Origin: an uncultured Collinsella sp.
GTDB taxonomy: Bacteria > Actinomycetota > Coriobacteriia > Coriobacteriales > Coriobacteriaceae
Direction of reading: 5' to 3'
Assembly: GCA_902470695.1 (NCBI GenBank)
Contig: CABRHH010000008.1
Coordinates: 27,639-91,638 of the forward strand
DNA length: 64,000 nt
Below are positions 1-9,100 of the stretch, in pieces (the first letter of the stretch is position 1; every line of letters starts with the position of its first letter). Both the position numbers and the translations under genes were made by a program. The notes below the pieces were generated by a model. It had not been told where the DNA came from and made no database searches. It saw only the letters and a program-made list of their open reading frames with translations.

Positions 1-1469
1 CCCGCGCCGATGATGGCGATCTTCTCGTTCATCGCACCGCTGGTGGAGGGCACCACGGGCTCGGGCACGTAGCGATGCTCGGCCACCAGATCCTGCTCGG
101 CGATGAACTTCTTCACCTCGTCGATGGCCACAGCAGCGTCAACCGCGCCGCGCGTGCAGGCATCCTCGCAACGACGGTTGCAGATGCGCCCGCACACCGC
201 CGGCAGCGGGTTTTCGCGCTTGATGAGGGCCAGCGCGTCGCGATAGCGCCCCTGGGCCGCCAGCTTGAGGTAGCCCTGCACCGCCACATGTGCCGGACAG
301 GCCGTCTTGCAGGGCGCGGTGCCGGTGTCGTAGGTCTCGATGCGGTTCTTGTTGCGGTAGTCGGGGCTCCACTTCTCCGGCCCCCACTTCACCGCATCGG
401 GCAGTTCCTGCTTGGAATAGCTGGGGACCTCACCGGTACGCGCGTCGCACAGCTTCTGGCCGAGCTTCACCGCGCCGGCCGGGCACACCTCGACGCAGCG
501 GCCACACGCCACGCAGGCGTCCGCCTCGGTGCGCGCCACGTAGGCCGAGCGCGACAGGTTCGGCGTGTTGAACAGCTGCGAGGTGCGCAGTGCATAGCAC
601 ACGTTGACGTTGCAGTTACAGATGGCGAAGATCTTGTCCTCGCCGTCGATGTTGGTGATCTGGTGCACGAAGCCGTTGTCCTCGGCGCGATGCAGGATCT
701 CGTAGACCTCCTCGCGCGTGATGTAGCGGCCGCGGTCGGTTTCCACCACGTAGTCGGCCATGTCGCCCACCGCGATGCACCAGTCGGCCGGGTCGTCGCC
801 GCAGCCCTGGCCCAGCACCTCGCGGCTCATGCGGCACGAGCAGGCGCTCGCGGCGTACTTGCCGTCGTATTTGTCCAGCCAGTGCTCGATGTGCTCGATC
901 GACACGGAGCGGTCCTCCATGGAGATGGCCTGCTCCACCGGAATCACGTGCATGCCGATGCCCGCACCTCCCGGCGGCACCATGGGCGTGGCGCGCGCCA
1001 GGGCACCCTTGCTGGCCTGCTCGAAGAACTTCGCCAGCACCGGGTGCTCCTGCAGCTGGCTCATACGCATGTTGAGGAACTCGGCCGAACCGGGCACCAG
1101 CATGGGCAGGACCCACTGCTTGGTGCGGGTCTCGTTCTCCCAGTTGTACTCGATGAGGCCGATGTAGCTCATCTCGTCCATCAGCTTCTCGAGCGCCACC
1201 GGGTCCATGCCGGTGAGCTTGATGAGCTCGGTCAGCGTGTAGGGGCGACGCATCTTCATCTTGAGCAGGACGTCGGCCATTTCGTCGGTGGTGACGGCGG
1301 CAAACGACCAGTATTCGAACGGCTTGAGCTCCTTGCGACCGAGCATGCGGTTGGTGCAGTGCTCGCACAGGGCCACGATCTTCTCGCGCGGCTGGGCGGG
1401 CAGCTCGGGCACGAACTCCGCGCCGATGTCAGGCTCGGTAAAGGAGATGCCAGGTCCGTTGACGATCAT
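1..1469 (-). CDS. FAD-dependent oxidoreductase with ferredoxin and GltD-like domains (C-terminus beyond window)
   Basis: This is a redox flavoprotein of unknown electron partners. The frame is open from an ATG at 1469 to the left edge (489 codons), so the protein continues outside the window. The N-terminal ~180 residues resemble a winged-helix-like region without cofactor motifs. A Cys-containing segment (ACSCRMS, near residue 205) follows, then a ferredoxin motif CVACGRCVEVCP with Cys 319, 322, 325 and 329. Next comes a Cys-rich segment like the N-terminus of glutamate synthase small subunit or dihydropyrimidine dehydrogenase (CKTACPAHV, CGRICNRRCEDAC). The visible part ends in the first dinucleotide motif, MNEKIAIIGAG, near residue 480. 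The start has an AGGAAAGGAAC ribosome site. hypB lies upstream on the same strand, 198 bp away. The family assignment is firm; the substrate is not known. Confidence 0.85.
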   Translation of the reverse strand, partial: MIVNGPGISFTEPDIGAEFVPELPAQPREKIVALCEHCTNRMLGRKELKPFEYWSFAAVTTDEMADVLLKMKMRRPYTLTELIKLTGMDPVALEKLMDEMSYIGLIEYNWENETRTKQWVLPMLVPGSAEFLNMRMSQLQEHPVLAKFFEQASKGALARATPMVPPGGAGIGMHVIPVEQAISMEDRSVSIEHIEHWLDKYDGKYAASACSCRMSREVLGQGCGDDPADWCIAVGDMADYVVETDRGRYITREEVYEILHRAEDNGFVHQITNIDGEDKIFAICNCNVNVCYALRTSQLFNTPNLSRSAYVARTEADACVACGRCVEVCPAGAVKLGQKLCDARTGEVPSYSKQELPDAVKWGPEKWSPDYRNKNRIETYDTGTAPCKTACPAHVAVQGYLKLAAQGRYRDALALIKRENPLPAVCGRICNRRCEDACTRGAVDAAVAIDEVKKFIAEQDLVAEHRYVPEPVVPSTSGAMNEKIAIIGA

Positions 1470-1571
1470 GTGAAGGTTCCTTTCCTCTGAAAGCAGGCGA
1501 TGTATGAAGTACAGGCGAGGGCCTAGGTGGGCGGGCCGCAGGTGTGGCTCCGGCAGAACGCGGAGGCTGGA

Positions 1572-1660
1572 GGCCTTTCGCAGCAGGTCCCGGCAGCGCG
1601 CCGGGCCTTTCGCAGCAGGTCCCGGCACGCTCCGGGCCTCCCGTAGCCGATCCTGGTCGT
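1572..1660. repeat. 32-bp tandem repeat between hypB and the oxidoreductase
   Basis: About two and a half copies of a 32-bp unit beginning GGCCTTTCGCAGCAGG, at 1572 and 1604, with a degenerate third. The units contain GC-rich self-complementary parts (CCGG-rich) and could fold in the RNA between the two minus-strand genes. No protein-coding signal was seen. Confidence 0.5.
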
Positions 1661-1667
1661 CGCCCCT

Positions 1668-2396
1668 TTAGGCCTTCCAGGCGGCAACGGCCGAGCGCAG
1701 CCAGGCGGCCCACTCATCGATGCCCTCGCCGGTCTTGGCGCTGATGGGGATGATGGTGGCGTTCGGATTGCGCGCGAGGATGTTGGCGCGCACGCGCTCC
1801 ATGCTGAAGGTGTCGAACACCGGTAGCGCGTCGATCTTGTTGATGAGCACCACGTCGCAGATGCTGAACATGAGCGGATACTTGAGCGGCTTGTCGTCGC
1901 CCTCCGGCACCGACAGGATCATCGCGTTCGCGCTGGCGCCGGTGTCGAACTCCGCCGGACACACCAGGTTGCCCACGTTCTCCAGGATCGCCAGGTCAAC
2001 GGCGAGGGCACCCCTCGCCTCGGCATCACCGATTGACCCCGTCCCCGTTTGCAGGTCGTCCTGCGTCAACAGGCCGTTGAGCCCCTGCTCGGTCATATAG
2101 GCGTCCAGGTGGCACATGCCACCCGTATGCAGCTGGATGGCGCGCACGCCGGTGTCGGCGATCGTGCGCGCGTCCACGTCGGAATCGATATCCGCCTCCA
2201 TGACGGCAATCGACAGCTCGTCGCGCAGCGCCTCGATCGTGCGCGTGAGCGTGGTGGTTTTACCCGAGCCCGGACTCGACATCAGATTCAGGAGAAACAT
2301 CCCCCGTGCGCGCAGGCGATCGCGCAGCTCCTGCGCCTTGCGGTCATTGTCCGCAAAGACGCTCTCCTTGACTTCAAGCACACGCACGTCGGCCAT
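1668..2396 (-). CDS. hypB: Hydrogenase/urease-type nickel incorporation GTPase HypB
   Basis: HypB is a SIMIBI-class GTPase that helps insert nickel into NiFe hydrogenase in the cytoplasm. Counting from a GTG two codons upstream, the Walker A motif SPGSGKTT is at 43-50, the metal-linked segment HTGGMCHLD at 92-100, the switch segment ENVGNLVCP at 141-149 and the guanine-specificity motif NKID at 188-191. The His-rich N-terminal nickel store of some HypB proteins is absent. The ATG at 2396 is chosen because GGGAGGGG lies 5-7 bases before it; the GTG at 2402 is too close to that site. Length (242 aa) is normal. No other hyp or hydrogenase gene is in view. The neighbouring TetR gene is divergent, and two palindromes lie between them. 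Confidence 0.93.
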   Translation of the reverse strand: MADVRVLEVKESVFADNDRKAQELRDRLRARGMFLLNLMSSPGSGKTTTLTRTIEALRDELSIAVMEADIDSDVDARTIADTGVRAIQLHTGGMCHLDAYMTEQGLNGLLTQDDLQTGTGSIGDAEARGALAVDLAILENVGNLVCPAEFDTGASANAMILSVPEGDDKPLKYPLMFSICDVVLINKIDALPVFDTFSMERVRANILARNPNATIIPISAKTGEGIDEWAAWLRSAVAAWKA

Positions 2397-2427
2397 GTGC
2401 ACCCCTCCCTGTAGCGGCGAACTACTA

Positions 2428-2442
2428 TTGACACTTTGTCAA
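2428..2442. promoter_or_regulatory. Palindrome 1 (TTGACA-N3-TGTCAA) in the hypB/TetR divergent region
   Basis: Perfect inverted repeat TTGACA-ctt-TGTCAA, 32 bp upstream of the hypB start. It is probably an operator for the divergent TetR regulator, because a second, related palindrome lies 23 bp away centre to centre. Function is inferred from position and symmetry only. Confidence 0.6.
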
Positions 2443-2450
2443 ATTCTATA

Positions 2451-2465
2451 TTGACGAATTGTCAA
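2451..2465. promoter_or_regulatory. Palindrome 2 (TTGAC-N5-GTCAA) in the hypB/TetR divergent region
   Basis: Second inverted repeat, TTGAC-gaatt-GTCAA, sharing the half-site of palindrome 1. The pair sits in the only divergent promoter gap available to hypB and the TetR gene, which suggests joint control of both. Confidence 0.6.
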
Positions 2466-2518
2466 CAATATTCAAGACTGTATTCGTCCAACGGTCGATT
2501 CGACGGGAGGAAAGGCAT

Positions 2519-3148
2519 ATGGCAAGCCAGCATGAGGCCCATCAGCGCGAACGGCACACGCACGAGGACCGGCGCGCCGAGATCCTCGAGGCGGTGCGCG
2601 CCATCTGCGCGGGCGAGGGCATGGGCCGCCTGTCCGTCTCGGGCATCACCGAGCGCGTGGGATGCACGCGTTCGCTGTTCTACCACTACTTCCCCACCAA
2701 GGAGGCGGCGCTCGACGCTGCGCTCGAGGACACCATCGATTCGTTCATCGAGCGTCTGAAGGCATGGAACGCCCAGCGCACGCGCGGCGATATCGACGGC
2801 GCGCTCACCAGTGCCGCCGAGCTGCTCACATCGCTTATCAGCGAACGCTACGAGCTGTCGCGCTCGCTGGAATGCGGCACCGCAGCCGGCGTGTACACCG
2901 CATTTGTGCACCGGATAGCCGAGCGCGTGGCGCGCTACATCTGCGATACCACGGTGGTTGACTTCGCGCGCTACCACGAGGTCTGCATCGACCACGTATA
3001 CGAGACCATGTACGTGCTGATCACGGGGCTGATCATGTACCTGCGTTCGCACCCGGACGCGCCGGCCGCGACCGTCAAGGACATCATCGCCAGCACCCTG
3101 CATCTTGGGCACTTTATCGAGAAGCAGGCGGAGGAGCGCCCCTTGTAG
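2519..3148 (+). CDS. TetR/AcrR family transcriptional regulator
   Basis: A 209-residue TetR-type repressor. The helix-turn-helix lies roughly at residues 35-66 (LSVSGITERVGCTRSLFYHY, then FPTKEAALDAAL), typical of the family; the remaining ~140 residues are the helical ligand and dimer domain, with no recognisable ligand motif. The ATG at 2519 is preferred over an upstream in-frame ATG at 2459, because GGGAGGAAAGGC lies just before 2519, and the upstream codons would overlap one of the palindromes. It is divergent from hypB and probably binds the two TTGAC palindromes, repressing itself and perhaps hypB. The inducer is unknown; a link to nickel or redox genes is only suggested by position. 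Confidence 0.85.
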   Translation: MASQHEAHQRERHTHEDRRAEILEAVRAICAGEGMGRLSVSGITERVGCTRSLFYHYFPTKEAALDAALEDTIDSFIERLKAWNAQRTRGDIDGALTSAAELLTSLISERYELSRSLECGTAAGVYTAFVHRIAERVARYICDTTVVDFARYHEVCIDHVYETMYVLITGLIMYLRSHPDAPAATVKDIIASTLHLGHFIEKQAEERPL

Positions 3149-3636
3149 GGAATGTTCCGCTCCGGGGTGAGGGGCGCGGCGCACCAGGCTCTGGCAGCGC
3201 CTCCCGTGTGGCGCGCGGACGGCGGGAAGGATGGTGCGGTGCGGGCCGCATGCCCGCGACGGGCCGTGCGCCCGCTGCGACAGCGCCCGCGTCTCAAGCG
3301 CGGTCCCACTCCGACAAACCCCGGCGGCCTACGCCCCACCCCGGTTGCCCCGGCGACCCTCGGCGCGCGCCCGGCGGCCCACCCCCCCCCGGCAGCAGCC
3401 GCGACGGCCCTGCAGCCCTGGCCGCAACCGGCGGCCCCGGGCAGCGGCCAGTGCCCCATCCCGACGGCCCCGCGCAGCTCCCGGGCAGCGGCCCGCGTCC
3501 CATCCCGACGGCCCCGCGCAGCTCCCGGGCAGCGGCCAGCTTTCCATCCCGACGGCCCCGGCGGCCTACGCCCCATCATTGCCGACCATGCGCCCGGGCA
3601 ATCGAACCCGAGCGCTCCAACGAAAGGAGAACCTGT
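3149..3636. repeat. GC-rich intergenic region with a 44-bp tandem repeat
   Basis: There is no credible gene in these 488 bp. Between 3456 and 3560 a 44-bp unit (CCATCCCGACGGCCCC followed by GCGCAGCTCCCGGGCAGCGG) occurs at 3456, 3500 and, in part, 3544. The phrase GGCGGCCTACGCCCC occurs both upstream (near 3325) and at the end of the array. Long frames read through it on both strands, as expected for GC-rich repeats without stops, but none has a ribosome site. Confidence 0.6.
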
Positions 3637-4611
3637 ATGTTATTCGAGGTGTACGGAGAAAACGCCGCGTTCCAGTGGCTCGGGTGGGCCCTGGTGTTCG
3701 TGGGCCTCATCGCCGCCAACGAGGTGGCGCGGCGCTCCAAGATCGGCGGCATCGCCTGCTTTCTCGGCCTGCCCACCGTGCTGACCGTCTACTTCATCGC
3801 AATCTACGTGGGAGCGGCCGCGGGCGCCGATTGGGCGCTCAACAACCCCACGTACGTCCACATGAACAGCTGGTTCCACTACGCCAAGCTTTACGCCGCC
3901 ACCGCCGGCTGCATCGGCTTCATGATGCTGAAATACGGCTGGGGCAAGCTCGGACGCAGCGAGGCGTTCAAGGTCTTCCCCTTCGCCATCGTGGCCATCA
4001 ACATCCTGATCGCCGTGGTGTCCGATTTCGAGAGCGCGGTGCGCGCGTTCGGCACCACCTGGGTGAGCTCCGAGGGCGTCACGCTCATGGGCGGCTGGCA
4101 CAACGTCCTCAACGGCGTTGCCGGTCTCATCAACATCTTCTGCATGACCGGCTGGTGGGGCATCTACCGCTCCAAGAAACGCGAAGACATGCTGTGGCCG
4201 GACATGACGTGGGTCTACATCGTGGCCTATGACCTGTGGAACTTCTGCTACACCTACAACTGCCTGCCCACGCATGCCTGGTACTGCGGCCTGGCGCTGC
4301 TGCTGGCGCCCACGGTGGCGAACTTCTTCTGGAACAAGGGCGGCTGGATCCAGAACCGAGCCAACACGCTGGCGCTGTGGTGCATGTTCGCGCAGGTGGT
4401 GCCCGCGTTCCAGGATTACTCCGTGTTCAGCACCAACTCTGTGAACAACCCGAACGTGAACTTGGCTGTGTCCGCCGTGGCGCTCGCCGCCAACATCGCA
4501 GCGCTTGCCTACATCGTCTACCGCGCCAAGAAGCTCGGCGTGAACCCCTACAAGCACGAGGTCTTCCGCGGCACGCGCGACTTCGAGCAGGCCGTCGCCC
4601 GCGCCGAGTAG
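3637..4611 (+). CDS. DUF5692 family integral membrane protein
   Basis: A 324-residue polytopic membrane protein matching the DUF5692 family by overall pattern and length; no activity is known. About eight or nine hydrophobic segments are visible, beginning FQWLGWALVFVGLIAANEV, with many Trp and Tyr residues at the membrane edges (WHNVLNGVAG, MTGWWGIYRSKK, YDLWNFCYTYNCLPTHAWYC). The last ~30 residues are charged and likely cytosolic. The ATG at 3637 is chosen because AAAGGAG lies 8 bases upstream; the open frame runs further up through the repeat region but has no start signal there. It stands alone. Downstream lies the first palindromic repeat array. Confidence 0.8.
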   Translation: MLFEVYGENAAFQWLGWALVFVGLIAANEVARRSKIGGIACFLGLPTVLTVYFIAIYVGAAAGADWALNNPTYVHMNSWFHYAKLYAATAGCIGFMMLKYGWGKLGRSEAFKVFPFAIVAINILIAVVSDFESAVRAFGTTWVSSEGVTLMGGWHNVLNGVAGLINIFCMTGWWGIYRSKKREDMLWPDMTWVYIVAYDLWNFCYTYNCLPTHAWYCGLALLLAPTVANFFWNKGGWIQNRANTLALWCMFAQVVPAFQDYSVFSTNSVNNPNVNLAVSAVALAANIAALAYIVYRAKKLGVNPYKHEVFRGTRDFEQAVARAE

Positions 4612-4970
4612 CGCAGGAAAGACGGGCATCGGGGCGCGGCTGTTGGTGCCGGGGCACAGGCAGAGCGTGGCGCAAGCAGGACGGGCATCGGGGCGCAAGC
4701 CGTTGGTGCCGGGGCGCAAGCGGGGCGCCCGAGCGACTCCATAGACAGCGCGGCGGCAAGGCGCGGAAGTGCATGCAGGCGGTCGATGATTGCAAAACGG
4801 TGGCCGAGCGGCAGCTGGTGTCGCGGCGGCAAGGCGCGGGAGAGCGCGCATACGGTCGTCCCGCGCCCCGCAAGCAGGCTGCAGCAACAAGCGGTCACCT
4901 GTACCAGCGCATCGGCCGCGGCGCGGCCACGTATCCCAACAGGCAAATCGGCCGCGCGCCCCAACGGACA
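4612..4970. repeat. Intergenic direct repeats after the DUF5692 gene
   Basis: No gene seen. A ~38-bp direct repeat starting GACGGGCATCGGGGCGC occurs at 4621 and 4680 (59-bp spacing). A second, GCGGCGGCAAGGCGCGG, occurs near 4752 and 4824. These lie just before the first palindromic array and have different sequence. Confidence 0.5.
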
Positions 4971-4976
4971 CACCAA

Positions 4977-5408
4977 GGTTCGGGTTTCGGCCATCCGAAG
5001 AAATGGGGTTCGGACCGCGTCCGTCCAGGGAAATTGGGTTCGGACCGTGTCCATCTGAGCAAGTAGGGTTCGGCTTGCGTCCGTTTGAGAAAGCAAGGTT
5101 CGGCTTCTGTCCGTTTGAAAATGTAGGGTTCGTCTTCTGTCCATCTGAGAAAACAGGGTTCGCCCTGTGTCCGTTTGGGGCAGTTTTTTGCCTCTAGATG
5201 GACAAAGTCCGCACCCGGAATCGCCGGATGGACTAATTCCGAACCCGAGATTGTCGGATGGTCGAAGCCCGCACCCGCGATGTGTCGATGGACGAAATCC
5301 GAACCCGGACCGCATCGATGGACACAAGCCGCGCCTGGGGATGCACCGATGGACACAAGCCGCGCCCGGAGATGCACCGATGGCTGAAAGCCGAACCCGG
5401 AACGGGGC
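4977..5408. repeat. Palindromic 30-bp array A1 (7 forward + 7 inverted units)
   Basis: Forward units carry GGTTCG at 4977, 5007, 5037, 5067, 5097, 5127 and 5157, an exact 30-bp period. Inverted units start GATGG at 5197, 5227, 5257, 5287, 5317, 5348 and 5379 and carry GAACCC or GCACCC. The symmetry centre is at 5186, inside a run of six T. The array sits between convergent genes. Frames stay open because 30 bp is 10 codons, but there is no ribosome site and the period slips to 31 in two units, so it is judged non-coding. Confidence 0.8.
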
Positions 5409-5432
5409 GGGACTGCCCGCTCTCGGACCTCG

Positions 5433-5790
5433 GACGCGAACTTCATCCATCCACAGAAACAGGGTTCGGGTCTAAGCCATCCACAGAAACAGGGTTCGGG
5501 TCTGAGCCATCCACAGAAACAGGGTTCGGGTTTGAGCCATCCGGAAAAACCGGGTTCGCCTTCCGTCCATCTGGAGCCGTTTTTCATCTCTGGATGGACG
5601 AAACCCGAACCCGGGATGTGTCGATGGACGAAACCCGAACCCGGAATTGCTGGATGGACGAGCAGCGAACCCGGAATCGCCAGACGGACGGGATACGCAC
5701 CCGGGTTTGCCGAACGGCCAGGAGATAGACCGGGGCCGTCAAAAGGCTGGAAACCGAGCCGGGAATCGCCAATCGGCCAAAGGGTGAACC
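5433..5790. repeat. Palindromic 30-bp array A2
   Basis: Second module next to A1. Forward GGTTCG at 5463, 5493, 5523 and 5553 (a degenerate unit precedes at 5433). Inverted units start at 5593, 5623, 5653, 5683 and 5713, then decay near 5744 and 5772. The step from the last forward unit to the first inverted unit is 40 bp, as in A1, and the centre near 5582 is again T-rich. Confidence 0.75.
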
Positions 5791-5819
5791 CAAATGCACC
5801 GGCGCCCCACCAACATGCA

Positions 5820-5865
5820 AAAGGCCTGCAGGCCGTCGCCATGATGGCGAAGCCTGCAGGCCTTT
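5820..5865. terminator. Bidirectional terminator hairpin between convergent genes
   Basis: A perfect 14-bp inverted repeat (AAAGGCCTGCAGGC at 5820-5833 and its complement at 5852-5865) with an inner stem TCGCCAT/ATGGCGA. An A-run on the left and T-run on the right allow termination in both directions, matching the convergent DUF5692 and GH101 genes. Confidence 0.75.
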
Positions 5866-6059
5866 GTTCATGCGAACGCCATGCAGCGCTCGGCTTGAAA
5901 TGCAACGGCCCCGGGCGAAACCGGAATTCCGCCCATGCGGGCCATCGCGCTCGCGTGAATTACCACGGCAGCTCGGACCGATCGCGCTCGCGAGCACCGC
6001 GCGATCCCTGCTGGGCTGCGGCAACGGGAAACCCAGCCGCAGCCCATCTCATGCGAGCA

Positions 6060-6150
6060 TCGCGCAGTGCACGCCGACGGGGTGCGCACTGCGCAGGCGC
6101 GTCGGCAGGGCACGTATCGCGCAGGCACGTCGGCAGGGCACGCATCGACA
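6060..6150. repeat. Hairpin and 30-bp direct repeat just after the GH101 stop
   Basis: GCGCAGTGC near 6060 pairs with GCACTGCGC ending near 6092. It is followed by two copies of a 30-bp unit, starting GCAGGC at 6091 and 6121 and containing GTCGGCAGGGCACG. This lies 3' of the GH101 gene on the minus strand. It may help end transcription; no T-run follows. Confidence 0.45.
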
Positions 6151-6172
6151 GGACGCGCACCGGCCAAACGCG

Positions 6173-9100
6173 TTACCTGCGGCGGCGCTTGGCCACCACG
6201 ATACCGCCCACGACCAGCACCGCACCGATGGCAACCACCGGGATGATCGCCAGCAGCGCATCGTCGCCCGTCTGGACGAGGTTGCCGCTCGGCTTGTTGC
6301 CCGGCTTCTGAGCACCGGCGTTGTTGCCGCCGTTGGCACCGGAACCACCGTTGCCGTTATCGCCGGTCCCGCCGTTGCCGTTGTCGGCCCCGCCGTTGTT
6401 ACCGCCGGTCCCGCCGTTGCCGTTGTTGTCGCCGGATCCGTTGTCGCCGCCGTTGTCCCCACCGTTGTTGCTACCCGTGGTGGTCAGCTTCTTGCTCACC
6501 ACATCGGACACGTTGCCGGCCGCGTCGAACGCACGCACGGACACCTCGTAGGCCGTACCGGGCTCAAGCCCCTCGAGCGTATAGCTCGTGGCGTCCGGAC
6601 CGAGCTTGGCCACGCTCTTACCGTTCACGAACACCTCGTAGCCGGCAACATCGGTGTCGTCGGAGGCGGGCGTCCAGGTCAGCTTCGCGCTGGTGTCGCC
6701 CACCTCGCCGATCTCCACGTTGCCGGGGACCGTCGGCTTCTCGGTATCGCCGGCATCGGTGCCGCCGTCCTTGACCGTCACCTTGAGGTTGTCGAGCACG
6801 AAGTCGCCCGAACCGATCGCCGTGTTGCCGCTGTTGCCCGCGGAGTACAGGCCGATCCAGGTCAGACCATCGTCTGCGCCGGTGACCTCCATCTTCACGT
6901 GCTGGGTGGTCTGCTTGCCGTCGACGTAGGTCACCGGGAGGAACTCGGTGGGAACCGTGTAGCTCTCGATCTTCTCCGTATCGCCGTCGTCCTCGCCATG
7001 ACCCACGATCATCTGGTACCGAGCCAGCTCGCCGGTCTGGTAGTCGAACTCAACCGTGTAGGTCTTGCCCGGCTCGAAGGCGAGCGTCTGGGGCGTCGTC
7101 TGATACAGCAGACCCTTGCGCCCGTCGTGGTACTTGAGCGACCAGTTGCCGTCGATGGCGTCGTCGAGCTGCTTGTTGTGCCAGCCGGTCTGCGTGTAGG
7201 GCGCGTGCTTCTCGGAGAGATGCGCCACCGCGTCGCCGCCGTAGGAGGACGGACCGATCACGAACGGGTACAGGCCGGAAACAGCGTTCTCGAAGTCCTG
7301 GCTGAAATTGCCCTTGGCATCCTGCACCGGGAACTTCTCGTTCTCCACGTAGCGGATGTTGTCCACATACGTGCTGCCCGCGCCCGCAGCGCGCTTCACC
7401 GTGAGCGTGGCGGTGTCGGAGCCGGCCGTGAACTTCACGTAGATGCGCGTCATGTGGGACGCCTGCAGGTTGCTCGTGTGCTTCTCGTCGCTGGCAGTGT
7501 AGTTCTGCGCCACCGAGCGGCCCGTGGAGCGCGCGGCCTTGGAGTCGCCCGAAGCAACCTCGATGGTCGCTTTCGCATCGGACTCGTTGTCGATATAGAG
7601 CTCGGCCACGTAGGTCTTGCCGGCGGTGAGGCCGGTGAGCTTGGTGGACACCGCCACATCCTTGGCCGGGCTGTTGATGGCCAGGCGCTGGTCGCCGGTG
7701 CCGGCGGTCTCGACGCGCACGGAGGCATCCGTCACGTCGCCGCTCCACACCTTGGCGTTGAGCTGCTCATTGTTCTCGTAAGCGTTGAAGCCCGGGTCGG
7801 TCACGCCGGTGCCCTCGCCGAAGTCGACGGTGTCAGCCGTCGGGACCTCGGTCTTGGAGCTGGCCTTCACGATCACGTAGGGCACGCCGGCCTCGGCCTT
7901 GAAGGTGAAGGCATCGGACGCAGGCAGGTCCTTGACCTTCACGCGGCCCTGGTCGGTGAGCTTGTAGAGCACCAGGTTCTGGCCCTTCCAGCCGTCGAGC
8001 AGCGTCCAGGTGGTGGAGTCGCCGTCGACGTTGTAGTGGTAGAGCTTCTCCTCGCCGTTCTCGTCGGTCCACGGCAGCAGGTAGGCGTCGTCGTCGAGGA
8101 CCTTCACGCCCTTGAGGGTGATCTCGCGCTCGCACACGGCGTCGTTGCGCTGCTGCGCATGACGGGTCACCACGACCTCGTCACCGGCCTCGTTCTTGAG
8201 CTTGATCTGCTTCTCGTGGTTGCCCACCGGCGAGACGTCGCCCTCGGCGCCGCTGTAGTTGGTCCAGTCGGTCACCTGGTAGTGCTGCAGGAAGCGGGTG
8301 GGCAGGTTCTCCAGGTAGGTGGTCTTCACGTAGGTGTTGAAGTCCTGCTCGTTGCCCCAGCCCTCGAAGCCCTCCAGCGTGTAGCCGGACAGCAGCGGGT
8401 TGTTCATCGCCGTCTTGGCGTGGCTTGCGGTGGGACCGGCGTTGTTGGGCGAGATGTCGCGCTGGTCGTTGCGCAGGAAGCGCGCGATGTCGCTGTTGAT
8501 GCCCTTGGTGCCGGTGCCGCCGTACTGGATCTCGGTGGCCCAGTGGCTCCAGGTGGAGTCGTACTCGCCCTCGTTCGGGAACTCCGTGGAGAAGCGCCAG
8601 CCCAGCGAGTTGATCTGCTCGGCGATGCGGCGGGTCTCCCAGGCATCCTGGTACCACACGTCGAGATAGATGAAGTCCATGTTGTTGTCGCGCTTCGCGG
8701 CGTCGGCCTTCAGCTCGGCCATCGATGCCGCGGCAGCGCCGGTCTCGGCCGGATCGCCCACGTACTCGCCCTTGCCGAAGTCCTTGTTCGCAAAGTGCGT
8801 GCCGTTGATGCGGTCGTAGAGCTGCACGAAGCGGTTCCAGCGCGCGCTGGAGCCCAGGTCCCACAGCTTGTCGATGGCAACGGACTGGTCAAGCCAACCC
8901 CAGCCGTTGCCCTGGCCCTTCACCATGCGCTCGTTGAAGGACTTCGACTCCTGGTAGGCCTCCTGCGCGTTCACGTGGATGCCCACCTGGGTGTTGTACT
9001 GGTGCGCCACCTTGATGAGGTCCTGGAACCCGGAAACGCCGCCTTCCTTCTCGGAGATGTCGGCGTACTCGGAGTTCGCAGAGTCGTGGCCCTCGTTGCC

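Noticed and set aside
75..1490. Long plus-strand open frame opposite the FAD oxidoreductase
   Set aside because: His/Val/Leu-rich composition typical of the antisense of a GC-rich gene; no family motifs, and the minus strand encodes Fe-S and FAD motifs.
4977..5408. CRISPR array
   Set aside because: Units are contiguous 30-bp degenerate repeats without unique spacers, they invert at the centre, and no cas gene is present.
4548..5905. Decapeptide-repeat proteins (GFGFRPS or MDETRTR-like) in arrays A1 and A2
   Set aside because: Frames stay open only because the DNA unit is 30 bp; no ribosome sites, 31-bp slips break the frame, and the same repeats occur inverted.
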